Shown here piece by piece: positions 1 through 12,855 of a stretch of 64,000 bases of DNA. Position numbers and translations under genes: made by a program. This DNA comes from Brachynemurus nebulosus. Lineage: Eukaryota > Arthropoda > Insecta > Neuroptera > Myrmeleontidae. The stretch is taken from assembly GCA_035578155.1 (NCBI GenBank), contig JAPWDM010000021.1, positions 1,665,001 to 1,729,000 on the forward strand. The letters are read 5' to 3'. The notes below the pieces were generated by a model that saw nothing but the letters and a program-made list of their open reading frames with translations, was not told the DNA's origin and did no database searches. Each line of letters starts with the position of its first letter. The stretch's first letter is position 1.

Positions 1-2
1 TA

Positions 3-89
3 AAAAATACTAAGGACAAGACATACGTGAAATGGCTTGGATTTTCGGACGCGGCAAACCAATGGATAGATTTGAAAGATATAGTATAG
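3..89 (+). pseudogene. Polinton integrase, C-terminal chromodomain tail (5' part outside window)
   Basis: The + frame reads KDKTYVKWLGFSD, then W-I-D, and stops at TAG 87-89. This is the end of a chromodomain, the C-terminal module of Polinton/Maverick integrases, which are retroviral-like DDE enzymes that insert the element. The same ending (K-VYVKWLGFPSS, NSWIDSKDLV) recurs at 62455-62526 in the second Polinton, which supports the call. The catalytic core lies left of the window, so intactness cannot be judged. The gene converges on the polymerase gene at 697-4039, the same integrase-polymerase arrangement seen in the second element. The family comparison is from memory; the reading frame and the internal match are seen directly. 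Confidence 0.72.
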
Positions 90-696
90 ATATGGCGAAA
101 ATACAATCGCATCAAATGTGTTTCAACTCCGAAGAGGGACCAAGAAGAAGATAACCACTTATTTAAATGTTTATAAAATGTTACAAGAAAATCTTCATAT
201 AAAACAATTTTATTATTTTAAATATATAATTACATTTTTTACTCAATTTGTATTTGGTTAGTAATAAAATAATTTAACTGGTAATAATGTTTGTTGTTAT
301 TTCTGTTTCCTTCTTTATATTATCTTAATAAATAACTTATAAATATTTACAAAATAACAAAAGTCGTTGTTAAATGAATAAGTAAAGTACATACGTTTTT
401 GTCAGTTAACACACACACATACACTTACACAATTATTTTGCAAAAATTTTTAAGTACATATACACTAAATTAATTTGTTTATATAAAAGTGACTGTTTTA
501 TAATTTCACTTAATGTTTATTCTATTCGGTGTCTTTTAAAACCGTACGGTACTGAATCAAAATTTTCTATCCGTTGACGTTTACTAAAAATTGGTTTAAG
601 TATTTTTGTCTCTGTTTTTGTTATTATAGTATGATCTTCAGTGCGACGTATGTTTCGCGAAACTATTCTGACCGGGGGTGCGTCTTCCAGAATTAT
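90..696. other. Spacer between convergent Polinton genes
   Basis: AT-rich, no supported coding. It separates the 3' ends of the integrase and the polymerase. Nothing distinctive beyond a short CA-rich stretch near 410-430. Confidence 0.5.
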
Positions 697-3600
697 TCAC
701 TTCAACGTATCAAAATTGGCTAATTTACCGGACTGATAATTCAACGTAATACCTTTAATCTTACATATGGGTGGCTTAACTTTGTTTTCTTTCGTTGAAT
801 AAACTGTGTAACCGTACATTTTAGGGCCACCAGAAACAAATTCTGTTATGTAACTACCAATTCCAAACGAACAAAGTTCATCTGTCATTTTCCCTAAAAA
901 TTACCCTGTAACCACATCAAATTCCCCTTGCCTTGATATGTAAATTACATAATCGGTATCAAATACAAAGCCCGGTCCTGCAATTTTTCGAGGTAGCTAT
1001 ACAATTTAAGACGGGCTTGTGTCGTTACATAGGCAGCAATAACGCAATTTACAATAGAAAGTAAATCAGCTGCCTCGTCTTTACGCTCCCAATTAGCGAT
1101 AATTACGTCTTCATTTACTTCCTGTATATAATTAACATCAGTGCTCGGGTTGGTAAGTAAATCGTACAAGTCCTTCGGCTCTTGAATAATGCTTGTTTTT
1201 GGCTGATTTTCTCGTTGTCCAAATTTTCCCCAAAAACTATTCAACATCAGTTTGGCGAGTGATCGTAGACCGAGATTCTTCGAAATTTTAGTTGGTTCTA
1301 ATTGGACCCCTTCGTTTTCAAAGTATTCCTCTACATATCGAGCTCGCTCTTCTTCTGTAGTACAATTTACTGGCCATCCGGATGCTTCTTGTTTCATTTT
1401 TAAAAATTTATTCATAAACTCAGCAAATAAACCACCAGTTTCTGTTTCTTTATTATACTGCGTAACATCATTCTGCCAAATTTCATAAATTTCGATCAGT
1501 TGATAACCTAATTCGATGGCTTTCTGAACCTCGTCTACTATCCATGTTCCAGTGAGTGATCGCTCTTCGTCAGTGTGTGTACATTCTTCTTGATTACACT
1601 CTGCCCCGCACGTGCGACATTACACAAACATTAGTTTATTATTTCGTTTTGTAGGTAGTACGGGATGGTACAATTTCTCCGGCGGTAAAATTTTACATTT
1701 AATCACTTCGTTTAAACTGTTAAAGTTATTAGTTTCAATAAACTGCTTGGATTCATCACCAACATAAATTTTCGGGTGGCCGATAGGGAACTTTCCATAT
1801 TTACAGACCCACGGATATAAAGAGCAAACATCAACGTACTTAACTTTTTCACGATTTTTTATTTTATAGTATAATTTGGTACATCCTTTACGACCACCAT
1901 AAAAACAATCTCACGGATTTAAAGGTACGTGTTTCATTAGTGGATGTTCTTCCAAATATTTTAAATCAGTCCGGGTTTTTAACACTTTTCGAAATTCACG
2001 TTCCCACTTCTCCACAACTTCAAAACCTAATTGTTGCATTTTTCTTGTTTTTGTTTTTGTTCGTTCCAATCTGCTATTCAGTGTATCATTCGGTGATTCA
2101 TGAAGTGGTTCGTTACGACGTGTTGGTTGACAAGTATCGTGACTATGGTAATAACAACCGTGGATGTTATTGTTATTGCCTTCGTAAAGGGGCAGACATT
2201 GCACGTTTCTAAAAGTGATTTTCTAAATTTTAAACAAGCCGTCTTTAATATGTCAACATCACTGGTACAGTATTCTACAATCTCTTTCTCCATTTCGAAT
2301 ACATAGCCACTTTCCTTTGTTTTATTATACCATTTTAAAAATTTCTTTCGTTCGTCATCTTCCTCAGAATTATCCGTACTTTTCATCGTTTCTGGACTGT
2401 AGTATGATACATCTGGGAAGGGTCCAACATAGCTTTGATTTCCAATAGTGTTAAATAAATGCGGGAAGTATCCTTTTTTAGATGATGGTGGTAAATCAAA
2501 AGCCTTGGGAAGTGCTGCTAGTGCCATCGGAAAATAATTTAAAGAGTCTATAAAACGTACATTTCCAGTTTCCAACATGAATATTTTTGACCCTCTCATT
2601 ATAACGTCCGGCTGAAGTTGTGTTTTTTCAAAAACGAACCTTAAAATAAACTGATGCTTGTCCGTTATGCGCTATACAAATTACTTTTTTAAAATTTTTT
2701 CGTATATTTAATACTTGCTTCATAAACGTATCTATAACATTTTCCTTTAAAATATGTTGACGAAATCCACATTTCTAACAAAATGCTAGCGTTTCAACAT
2801 TAATACACATATCACAACATTGCGTGTACACACATAAATTAGGTTCATGAATCATTGTATCGTTATTTCTGTTCAACGGTTTTTCTTTCTTGCCTTGTTT
2901 CCAGGTCAAAGAAAATAAACAATGTTTTGTCCAATTTCGGTTCCTGAATGTCTTTTTTAATATGGCACAAATGATTAGCAGGTGGATAACGGTCACATAT
3001 TTTACAAAAAAATTTCACCACACACATGCTGTTGCTTCCGGAGTTTTTTATTCACAGTTTTTAAACACCTATCACGTCGTTTGATCAAATCGCATAGAAC
3101 GTCCTTGCCCAACGATTTTTTTTTACGATGATTCTCCAAACACTGTTGACTACAGAAATCCCTATTACATCTATCACATTTAATTTCCACATTTCCTTTT
3201 GCACACGGGGGAGACTGTTGGCAGCAGGGACAACTTGCCTCACATCGATGTCTATTTTGTGTATTGTAGGGAGTATGACAAGCTTGACAATAATAACCAC
3301 AGGCAAATGCCGCAGTCAAGTTTGTGATGACGCTGTAATGATTTTCATGAAGCACTAAATTTATTTTGTGAATGGTGTCGTTGTTGCTTCCTTCAAATAT
3401 TACTCCACGATCTTTCGTCTGGTATTTGTACACTGTAATTTTATAATTCTTTAAATGTTGTAAAATTTTGAGTTCGTTAATTCCACCACCGTGTTCAGGC
3501 ATCACCAACCCAGTTTCATCTAGTAGCTTGTTGACTCTTTCTGTTTGCAAATTGTGGCGGTTAAGTCGAATTTTATCATAATTTATATCTTTTTCTATAT

Positions 3601-4039
3601 GCGCTATTGCTACAACAATCACTCGCAGGAGACATAAATTATCATTATTTTCAATAAAAATTATACCATGCTTTTTCTTACACGCTTCTTCGTAAGTATT
3701 ATAAGCGGAAGTTCTTACTCTCCCACTACCTTGGGGCATTTTTACATACGTAGCAGTTAGTCGGAATTTCTCGGTAGTCAAACCTTCCGAATTGCTTTGA
3801 AATATGACCCCCAGTAATTTCCAAACATCTTCAAAATTAACATCTTTACCATCTCGAAACGCCATCCACCCAGGACCTTTTTCAAATTTCTCACTGGTAA
3901 ACGTGAATCCGACCTTGTCTTCTGGTTCGATGTTCCTTGAAATAGACTGTATAATTTGGTTAACGCCTTGTTTTACCCACGATAAAGAATCTTTGGTTTT
4001 TGGTATTTCTTTAATTTTAAATACAATTTTTCGGCCATT
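697..4039 (-). pseudogene. Polinton protein-primed family B DNA polymerase, decayed
   Basis: Minus-strand fragments line up, N to C, as one family B DNA polymerase that would replicate the element. The N-terminal region and Cys/His cluster lie at 3002-4039. The exonuclease motif FFDLET is near 2898-2915. A conserved block (NSLNYFPMAL-like) is at 2078-2599. Polymerase motif A, VDVCSLYP, is at about 1812-1838. Motif B, LMLNSFWGKFG, is at about 1215-1256. The catalytic D-T-D is at 952-960, and the C-terminal block GSYITEFVSGGPKMYGYTV is at 697-888. The gene is dead: there are in-frame stops at 1911-1913 and 1620-1622, several frame changes between 2078 and 3002, and a one-base shift between 960 and 975 that puts D-T-D out of frame with motif B. 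The ORF runs open in frame up to about 4039; the true start is not visible. Confidence 0.85.
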
Positions 4040-4458
4040 TCACCAAAAAACATGACCCTTTTATCTATTTTTTTTAAACTTAAAACAATATTTGGAAGTT
4101 GTGACGAAGGATACTCAAATTTTCGCGACAATTTTTCGTCACACCAAAAAAAAAATAATTCTGCAGATAAATAAAATTTAACTTTCTAATTACCATGCGT
4201 AACAATTGAACTCTCTTTTTTATTTATAAAATTGTGTGGTTTCAGTAAACTTATTTTTAAAAAACGTTATAGTTCTAAGCAATACGTAATAGGGACATGC
4301 GTTTTAGAACTGCAATAAAAGTTTGACACCATTTTTATAAAAAAAATTAAATCAGAAATTAAAGTAAATGTAGGTAGGTCATCTAAATAGGAGTTCTTAA
4401 CTTTATTTAAATAAAATAAATGACAGTATCTTCATTCTGTATATAGTTTTAACCTTCC
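4040..4458. other. Non-coding, AT-rich
   Basis: No coding or repeat structure that I can support; it lies between the polymerase remnant and a LINE tail. Confidence 0.4.
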
Positions 4459-5165
4459 TTATTGTGGAGACAACTTTAATTTTTTGAAGGACCTAAAAAG
4501 TAGAATCACCCTTAAATAGTGAGTACGATAAGGTTGATAAATTGGACATTTCATAAAAAAGTAGTACAGATCATCCTTTTCCCTAGAACTGCAGATGGGA
4601 CATTCTTTGTTTAAAAACAATTCATATTTCATACCAATGATTATGATACGAAAGTGATAAGTTCCACTTGTTCTTAATTGTGCTATTGTTCTAATTTTAC
4701 ATATGGAGGCCCTTAGTGTAATGTAGTATGTGTCGTTATTATGACAAACATACAATTGCTTATAATTGTTATTAACATGTTTTATGTCTTTTTGTTCCAA
4801 CATATCTTTATACTTTTTAACTAGATTTTTGTTCTTGATAGCCTTTGTCTGCAAAAACCATACCCCGTCTTAATTTATGTTTGCGAGCATGGTCCGAAAT
4901 TTTGTAACCCAGTTAGTTTCTACAGATGCACATTCTTCTTTGAGGAGCTTTTCATAACATATGCGCGAAATACGGTTCTCAGGTAGCCGCAACAAGTAAG
5001 TCCACCAGTTCAGCGTTTTCTTGAACACTTCCAGATGTATGCTTGTAATACCTGCGTCGAGTCTAACTATACTGTCTGATGTTGTTTTCATTAGATGAAG
5101 CAGATATTTATAATACCTTGTTTGTACCGATTCCAGATATTGGTGCTCACGATTTTGGCCGCAGT
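4459..5165 (-). pseudogene. Non-LTR retrotransposon, 3'-terminal ORF2 fragment
   Basis: Minus-strand reading opens near 5165 (YLESVQTRYYKYLLHL), continues through TLNWWTYLLRLPENR at 4870-5091, and resumes at 4459-4854 with a C-terminal zinc-knuckle-like block, CPICSSREKDDLYYFFMKCP. That order (linker, NWW region, then CPxC...H/Y...C) is the C-terminal end of ORF2 in LINEs of the R1/Jockey type. The reverse transcriptase is absent, so this is a 5'-truncated copy. There is a break between the two open segments near 4855-4870. The clade is uncertain because the RT is missing. Confidence 0.6.
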
Positions 5166-7216
5166 TTTCATTTGGATTTCAAATATTTCAAAAATCAAAT
5201 AGATTATCAATCTGTAGGTAAGACGCTATGTTCCTATGGAAACTTTTTTTGAAATTTGAAAAAATGGCGATTTTAAATAGTGGTATTAATCGTAAAAAAA
5301 ATTCATCCCTATTCCCCATCCGAAAAAAAATCGCGAAAATTGACTATTTTTCGGCCCATCACACTGTGATGGTACCTTAAATAAGAAAATTAACAAAAAT
5401 TTCACTTATCATATCAAAGCCAACTCTTGTTTTTTGGTATGACGCGGTGTATGTGACGCAAGCAACTTGTAGTTGTGTTGGTTGTGTATGTGCATACATG
5501 AGTGTATATACACTTTACATAATCATGGCTGACAATCATCTGACAAACGAGCAATAAATTTAATATATTTACTTACATGAAGAAAAATATCTCTTTATGT
5601 TGCCTATATTTTTGTTTACTATAATTTTCACAAGTAGGTAGGACACACTTCAAATTTTTTTGTATCTAAATTTCAAAATTTAATTAAAAAAAAGTGACGC
5701 TCAATATAATGTGTACACTATGACAACCACTAAGTGAATGACCACAAAGTTGTGTGTAATTTGCTCAGAACTGCACACTACCGATTTCATGATAGAGATA
5801 ATTGCGTCGACACTAGAACCACAGGAATTTTTTCAGAACTAACAGTTTGAGAAAATCGCGAACTGACTCGCTACATGATGTTTCACATTTTTTTTAGGTA
5901 CAGCCCTGACTAAATTATGCATAAATACCTCCTTAATATCAAAGGTACAAAATAATTTTATTGATTAAAATTTAATAAAATTTTGTAAACATGTTTATTT
6001 CTAGTTACCATTTATTGAAAACAAAACATATGTACAGTGTCTCACAGCTAAAATCAGACAAAACTTTTTGACTATAAAATATTTATAAAGTAATTAATAG
6101 TATGGTAGTGAGTCCATTGAAACTGATCATGTCTCAGATTTTGCTATTTTTCACACCACTCAGGGAGTATAACAATAGGCGCACTAGACCTAAAGGCGCA
6201 ACGTGTGCAACAAAGGTGTGGTATAGGTGTATAAAATTTACGGAGATAAATTCCCCAAATACCTGTTTGGTGTAAGAAAATGAAAAATTATTTTATCTAC
6301 TTACACCCGGATACCACAACTCTGTCACTGATAGAGATCTCAATCCTAGTATTGAGAAGATAAGGAGAATTTTATTTTGACGATCGAAATCCCTGAAAGT
6401 TTCCTGAAGGTGTAGAACAATGAAAAGAAATCAAATTTTCAAACAATAACAATTTATTACAAACCAAAAAGAAATGTTACAGAGTACACAGCGAAAAATT
6501 ATCTACAATCCTTCAAAAAATTGACAATATTAATTTAATCTGAGAAATTTAAAGGGTTGTGATGACAGGAAGCCACAATGCTGCAGTCATCAAAACAAAA
6601 ATTAAATGTTTCATAACAGTACTAAAGGAAATTGACAATATTCGTTTACGAAATATATGAATTTACTTTATAATGAATTAAATTGAAATCAAAATATTTA
6701 ACGCCAAAATTTAACTAAAGGAACGACACAATACGTTACCGTACTAATAGAAAAATAAAAATAAAATGTCACTTAAACTGGTTTCCCCAGGTAAACGTAC
6801 ACAGTTACAAAGGTTAAGAAAATTATTAATTACGTGTATACGTTTATGTAAAGGTGGATTTAACCACTATACATTCCTCAAAAATACTAATTAAACTAGG
6901 TCAACGTCTTTCTGAAAAAAAATCACGTGAACAACCCCTAGAAATAAAATATAATAAAAAAAGAAAGCACGTTTCTTGAAAACAGTACCTGAACTAATAG
7001 TGCATACTTCATCTTCTTTTTTAAGTTATTAATGTATATTTCTTATGAAAACGTGTGTCAATAAATCTTATCACCGAGTCCACCGGGGTGCGATATTAGA
7101 TACAAAATATTCAATATTTAAAATTTAGTTTGTTTTCTGACGCGTAATTTTACTATCAAATTCTAATATATTTTTCTGTGCGATTTTTAATAATTTTTTT
7201 CAATTTTAATATTATT
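5166..7216. other. Non-coding, AT-rich, no supported feature
   Basis: No ORF with a recognisable motif, no clear terminal repeats and no RNA gene found by eye. Confidence 0.4.
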
Positions 7217-7430
7217 TATAATTCTCTTTGGTTTTAAATTTTTAAATTTTATATTTTTTATTAATCATTTTTAAATTTTAGTATTAATGTTATTTTTTTA
7301 TCTTCTGTATATAATTTTTAATTTCTGTACATATTTTAATATTTATAATTCTCTCTGATTTAAAATTTTTAAATTTTATATTTTTTATTAATCATTTTTA
7401 AATTTTAGTATTAATATTATTTTATAATTT
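7217..7430. repeat. Two-copy tandem repeat, period about 127 bp
   Basis: The block starting TATAATTCTCTTTGG at 7217 is repeated from 7344 as TATAATTCTCTCTGA, followed by the same AT-rich body. The second copy is truncated near 7430, about 65 bp before the hAT-type element that follows. Confidence 0.7.
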
Positions 7431-7502
7431 ATAAATTATAAAATAAATAAATTATAAACTGTACATATAAACGTTCACTAATAAAATCAAAAATATATAA
7501 AT

Positions 7503-8607
7503 TAGCGATGGCTACTGAGTGAGTGATTCAATTCAGTGAATTGAATCACTCAACTGACTGACTGAATTGAATCAGTCAAAAAGAACTGAATCGACTCTTT
7601 CAACTCGTGAGTTGAAAGAGTGTGTGTATCATGTATACACTCACTCACTCACTCACTTAAGAGTGTATGACATATAAGATTCTATTCAATTGTCAATCCC
7701 TGTTTCAGTTTATTTATTACAATAGACAGAGCGACAAAGACTTGTTCAAAAATTCTACAAACATCTGTTTTTACAACTGTATATTAATATAACATAACGT
7801 GTATAACGTGTATAATATAGGGTATACGATACTAATGATACTATGGTATGGTACATAGGTTAGGTATATATGCGAGTTCTAAACTTAATATTTTTTTAGA
7901 ACTAATATTTTAATTTCTTTTTACTATCCTTTATTTTTAAAATGCCTAAAACAAATTTTACATCAAATTTAGTCCAAATGTCTAATAAACTAATAAAATA
8001 ATCTAAATAAAAAATATACCCAATTTTATGTACACTGTAAGATGTAAGTATAGATATTAAAATAATTCTAAGAAAAACAATATGTATTTTATTTTACAAT
8101 ATTTTCAAATTTTTAAAATAAAATTTGCCCGTTTATTGTCAGATTATTACGTCTCCAAAAATTAGTTTCTCTTCAAAACAGCATTGAGTGGATATCTCCC
8201 AACATAAAATCATTGTAGATTTTTACAATCAATATTTTTCATTGTTTTAAACTGTGTATTTTTAATGTTGTATTAATTTTTTAATTTGTTGTGTCGATTA
8301 TGTGTATTAATTTTAAGTACATAATTATATTAATTTTATTCGGATATAATAATTGTTTCCAGACACCTATTCACTTGAGTGAGTGTTTCACATGTAAACT
8401 GTATGATTGAATTTGTTTGTTGATTCGTATTTGAAGTTGTACCAATCAGTTGTGTAAAGTGAGTGAGTGGAGTGAGTGATTCAATTCATAAAAACGAGTG
8501 AGCGAATTGTGTCAAGTGAGTGAGTGATTCAATTCATTGAATCGACACCACAGTGAGCGGATTCAAAAGATTCAACTCACTAAAAAGAGTGATTATTCCC
8601 ATAACTA
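7503..8607. mobile_element. Non-autonomous hAT element (1105 bp) with perfect 8-bp TSD
   Basis: The left end TAGCGATGG (7503-7511) and the right end CCATAACTA (8599-8607, inverse TAGTTATGG) form short imperfect TIRs of hAT type. They are flanked by an exact 8-bp duplication, ATATAAAT, at 7495-7502 and 8608-8615; hAT transposases make 8-bp duplications. Subterminal blocks at about 7515-7670 and 8370-8595 are packed with GAGTGA and TTCAATTCA words, some as perfect palindromes (7521-7551; 7594-7621). In this superfamily such arrays are typically transposase binding sites (inference). The centre is AT-rich and non-coding, so mobility would need a transposase supplied in trans. Confidence 0.88.
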
Positions 8608-8615
8608 ATATAAAT

Positions 8616-9833
8616 GAAAATTAATTGCATTTAATAGTATTCATATAATACACAGTAGCATATATAATGCAATTCAAAAATAATTTTTTTTTCCGTAGTA
8701 CGCACTCGAGTATACAAGGTTCAGTTTTCATTTCCAAAAACATGTATGAAACAAGTGATTCGTTGATCTAGTTTAAATAGTATTTTTGAGGAAGGTATAG
8801 GTGTGAAAGTGTGCGACATACGATGATGTAAAAGAAACAAAAATTAAAAAAAATAAACTTAACAACTTATTTGAAAAGTACAATAATTTGTACACCAATT
8901 ATCAACGAGAAAAAAAGTATTATAAATACACACAATTGATAATGGAAACAAATAAATGTCAATATAAATTCAATAACACTCACCAAAATTATGTGGTGTC
9001 AAAAGCGTTATTAAATTAATGAATAATTAATAAGAAAGATATGAGTTACAACATCGTAATATCGAAGCACCTTCACACCAAATTACCAATAAAGGTATAT
9101 TACAAATATAAATCAAACATTTATAAAAGTGTCTGTAAAAGCCTGAAGGGCTGATCAGACAAGGTAGCTATCGGATATGTTTTTCCGGCTAGCTATCACA
9201 CCACAGTACCTATGCTCAGCAGTCACTCTACAAAGCTGAACATCGGACCTAAGGCGTGTGACGTATGTCGCAGGCGCATTACGATATTCTAGAAGGTAAA
9301 AGAATGTACATACATAAATTATATAATTTTAAATAATCGAACAGCAGTGATTGTGGCAAATTGCTAACGTATTTGAGGTTTGTACAGACACGTACTAATA
9401 ATATAAAGGGCAATTTGCGACAACGCTGCACGTGGTTTCCCCTTTAGGTCTAGTCCACTCATCTGAATATTACTCACTTTTTGAAAGTGAGATAATTGTT
9501 GCCATTTTACTATTACGGACGCAAAGCAAAAGACCTGCAGAAATTGCGGTGAGGAGAAGTCAATTTGCATTTATTTACATAGTTCCCTAATCATGTTTTT
9601 AAATGAGTGAGGAAAAGCTTCTGTTTATTAATATGATAGACAAAGATAAACACAGATGTAGATAAAAAGGTCCTTTTTGGCTTGTGCCTATATTACATAT
9701 TTTCTATTATTTACATTATCTATGTACATAATTATAATATTATTAATCAAACTACTTAAATGTTAAAAATGTAAATTATTTAAAACTACTTGCGAATCAT
9801 GCTGACATGAAATTTGATAAAAAATTAAGCTAC
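8616..9833. other. Non-coding stretch
   Basis: No supported coding. A GC-richer patch at about 9150-9290 stands out from its surroundings, but I cannot identify it. Confidence 0.35.
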
Positions 9834-10528
9834 TTTAATAAATGCTGGAGGTGATTTCCATCGACTCGAAGACACACCTCTATTCTGCGATTAAAATTTT
9901 ACTTAACATTACTTAAAATATGGAGAACTTCGTGAATAATCCTAGCTGCATCAAAAATACGAGCACGGAGTTCCTCAATATTGTCTATTTCTGACTGATA
10001 GACGACAGATTTCATATGACCCCAGAGAAAAAAATCGGGAGGGCTTAAATCAGTACTTCGGGGAGACCATTTTATTGGTCCATTAAGATCAATCCATTTT
10101 CCGGGATAAACCCGGTTCAAATGCTCGGTATGAGCGGGAGTGCCATCGTGCATATACCACATATCGCGTATTGTTGCAAGCGGTATATCCTCCAAAAAAT
10201 TAAGGAAATCCTTTTCTCAAAATTTTAAATAATTTTGGCTATTTAAACGTACTGGAAGTTCTTTTTGCCCAAGTAAATATTCTCCTAAAATTCCAGCATA
10301 AATATTAATTGAAAATCCCCATTGATGGCCAGCTTGTTGAAAAACATGTGGATTTGCATCTGACCATACGTGAACATTATGATAATTTAAAATTCCGTCA
10401 CGGCTAACTCGACATTCATCAGTAAATAAAACATTTATCAAAAAAGACGGATTTTCTCTTTGTACCCTTTGAATCCATTCACAGCAACTTATAGTATTTC
10501 CTACAAAATATACTATTTTAATGTACAT
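9834..10528 (-). pseudogene. Tc1/mariner-superfamily transposase remnant
   Basis: One minus-strand frame encodes the catalytic half of a mariner-type DDE/D transposase. FTDECRVSRDG carries the first Asp, MHDGTPAH the second, and SPPDFFLWGHMK the third acidic position and following helix. Insect relatives with the DUF4817-type N-terminal domain look the same (family knowledge). Two in-frame stops break it: TGA after NYLKF near 10215, and TAA after LSNVK near 9900. Coding similarity continues past the second stop to about 9834 (CLRVDGNHLQHLL). The N-terminal DNA-binding half is missing; upstream lies the TIR element that starts at 10608. No TIRs belonging to this gene were found. Confidence 0.75.
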
Positions 10529-10607
10529 ATTACTGAAAATATGAGTTAAGAGTTTCTTTTTCGCATAAAATTAAATTTATTCATAATTATTACTGTACGT
10601 ATAAAAA

Positions 10608-12540
10608 ATATCGAGCCATTACCGCTGACTTATCGTAAGCGACACTTTTATCGAAATTCGGATTTTTATTGTAACATTTTAAATTATAACGGACGAAGCA
10701 TTGTTAACGTTTCGCTCCAAAAACCATTAATTACAGAAGTTCGGTACCGAACTACTGATAGTCAACTATTACACGTAACAGCACCATATTTAGTTTTATA
10801 TATAGAGTTGTAATCCAAAAGATAACCCTCAATCTTGTTTGATACATTATTAGGTAATTATGAAAAATTATAAATTTTTATAACTAAAGTTAGATATCTG
10901 AAAAATAAAAAATAGGAAATCGAAAATTAAAAGATATAAATCGAGTTAACAAAATTTATTTAACAAATAATTTTTAATAGTTTTACAAATTAGTAATATT
11001 ATTCAGTAAAAAAATAATTTTTCGTTCAAGGGCGTAGGCTAGCTCTGAGTGGTACAATTTGTAAATTTATATGATCTCAGGTCGATTTTTAAAGAAGAAA
11101 ATTTTCAGACAAAATGTTACATAAGCGAAATTTTACAAGAAGGAAAGATAAAGCGCATTACAAAAGTAAGCAAAGATAACCTTGTCTGTTAGTCAGTAAA
11201 TTTAAGAGAAATACGTAAAATTAAAGAGAAATAGGTAAGAGAGGTAATTAAACAAACATTTACCGTCTAACATAGAAGGGATAATAGCATTTAAAAGTTA
11301 AATAAATAGGTAGTAGCCAGACGTCTTTCACACAAAGATAGAAATAAGACAAGTTAAATTTAAACGTAAAAAAATAAAAAAAATAAAAAATTTAAACAAG
11401 AGCGTAATAACCGACTTCTTCCTAGAAAATGAATTAAATTAAATAAATTGATACATCTAGGCCGTTACATAAGCATAAAAAATAATTTTAACTACGTTAC
11501 TATAATTGAGTATAATCACTGTTGCTAATTGTGCTGAGAGAATTTTAGTAAAAGCGAAAGTTAGTTTTAAAATCACTGAATTCAAAGTATTGATTTGTAC
11601 TACAAGATTCAACAAACGCCAATAGCTTTTAAGTTAGTAAAACACGTGGCGGAAAAAAGGTGAGAATCTACTTAACTTAAGTACACGTGATGAAAGTCCG
11701 GTGTGTAGCAAAGCGGTGATGGTACTAGCAATAGAACATCCATGAAAACATGCCGAACAATTTCCAAGCCATTCAGATGAAAATCCAGGGCAAAATTACA
11801 AATGAAATTTGAGTGTAGAGGGTGTAGTAGAATAATCCGTCCACAAATTTCAAAAAAAATTCATAATATTCAGCACGTGCAAACCATTATACAGTATTTT
11901 CAGATAAGAAATAAGCAAAATACGGTTTCAAATTAAATTAAGGAAATAAAATAAAACCTGTACGAAAAAAATTAACAATTCAAAAAATACAATTCAATAA
12001 TGTACGAGCGTGCTTGAAGGTTAGGCATTTGCATTCGTACAGTGATTAAACCAAATTCTTAACTGACAAGACTAATTTAAGCACAACAATAAAATAAATT
12101 TTTTTGTTTACCTGTACGCCAAATTTGAACTTGATTAGTTAAATGTGAGAACTGAAAGGGAAGAATTTCCTGCCTACACTTATATATATACTAGCAATTG
12201 GCGGTAAAACTAATGACAAGCATGGTGGCCAACTTTGCCAACAAAAAAAACTAGTTAAGACCAACATGCCTTATGAATATGTACAACACTCATACAGCGC
12301 GTTCAACTACACCGTGTGACAAATTCATTTGCATTATGTAATTCCATAAATTTTTTCGAGTTATTATTTACAAATAAAAATTTTAATAAAATTAAGTTTT
12401 TACTTAAATTCGCTACAGAATGTAACAACATTAATTACAGATTTATAGCAATGTTAAATTTCCACTTAATAGCACATTCTGTGTAAAAATATTTTTAAAA
12501 AACCTGTCGCGTACGATAAGTCGGCGGTAATGGCTCAATA
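10608..12540. mobile_element. About 1.93-kb non-autonomous DNA transposon with 31-bp TIRs
   Basis: The sequence starting GAGCCATTACCGC at about 10612 recurs inverted, ending at about 12536, with about 29 of 31 positions identical. The similarity stops outside the AATAT at each flank, so the element edge and TSD (perhaps AATAT/ATAT) are not settled. The interior shows no transposase. The superfamily is not assigned. Confidence 0.7.
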
Positions 12541-12855
12541 TTTCAATTTTTAGTTGAATTTTTTTTGACACATTGTACACAATGTTTATACGTTTATACA
12601 ACACACACACAATATTCTTGTTTTCAAAAACGGTTGTTCCCAGATGTTTTTTGAAAAACAGAAAACTATTTTGCAAACATAGATGATCAGAGCCGGATTA
12701 AAAATTTTTTTTAAGGGCCCCATTTTTTAGTATAAAACTTTTTCTGTTAAAAAACATTTTTGGTTCAAATTTGTTGGCAAATATTAATTACATAGGTGAG
12801 ATCTACCCATTGTTTTCCTAGTGAGATGTATTTACTTTACACCCTGTATGTACAC
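12541..12855. other. Spacer with a possible hAT-like terminus
   Basis: CAGAGCCGGATTAAAAA near 12688, followed by GGGCCCC, resembles one terminus of hAT-type MITEs. No partner end was found, so this is only a resemblance. Confidence 0.2.

Noticed and set aside
12685..12725. Complete hAT MITE starting CAGAGCCGGATTAA
   Set aside because: The inverse end was not found within several kb.
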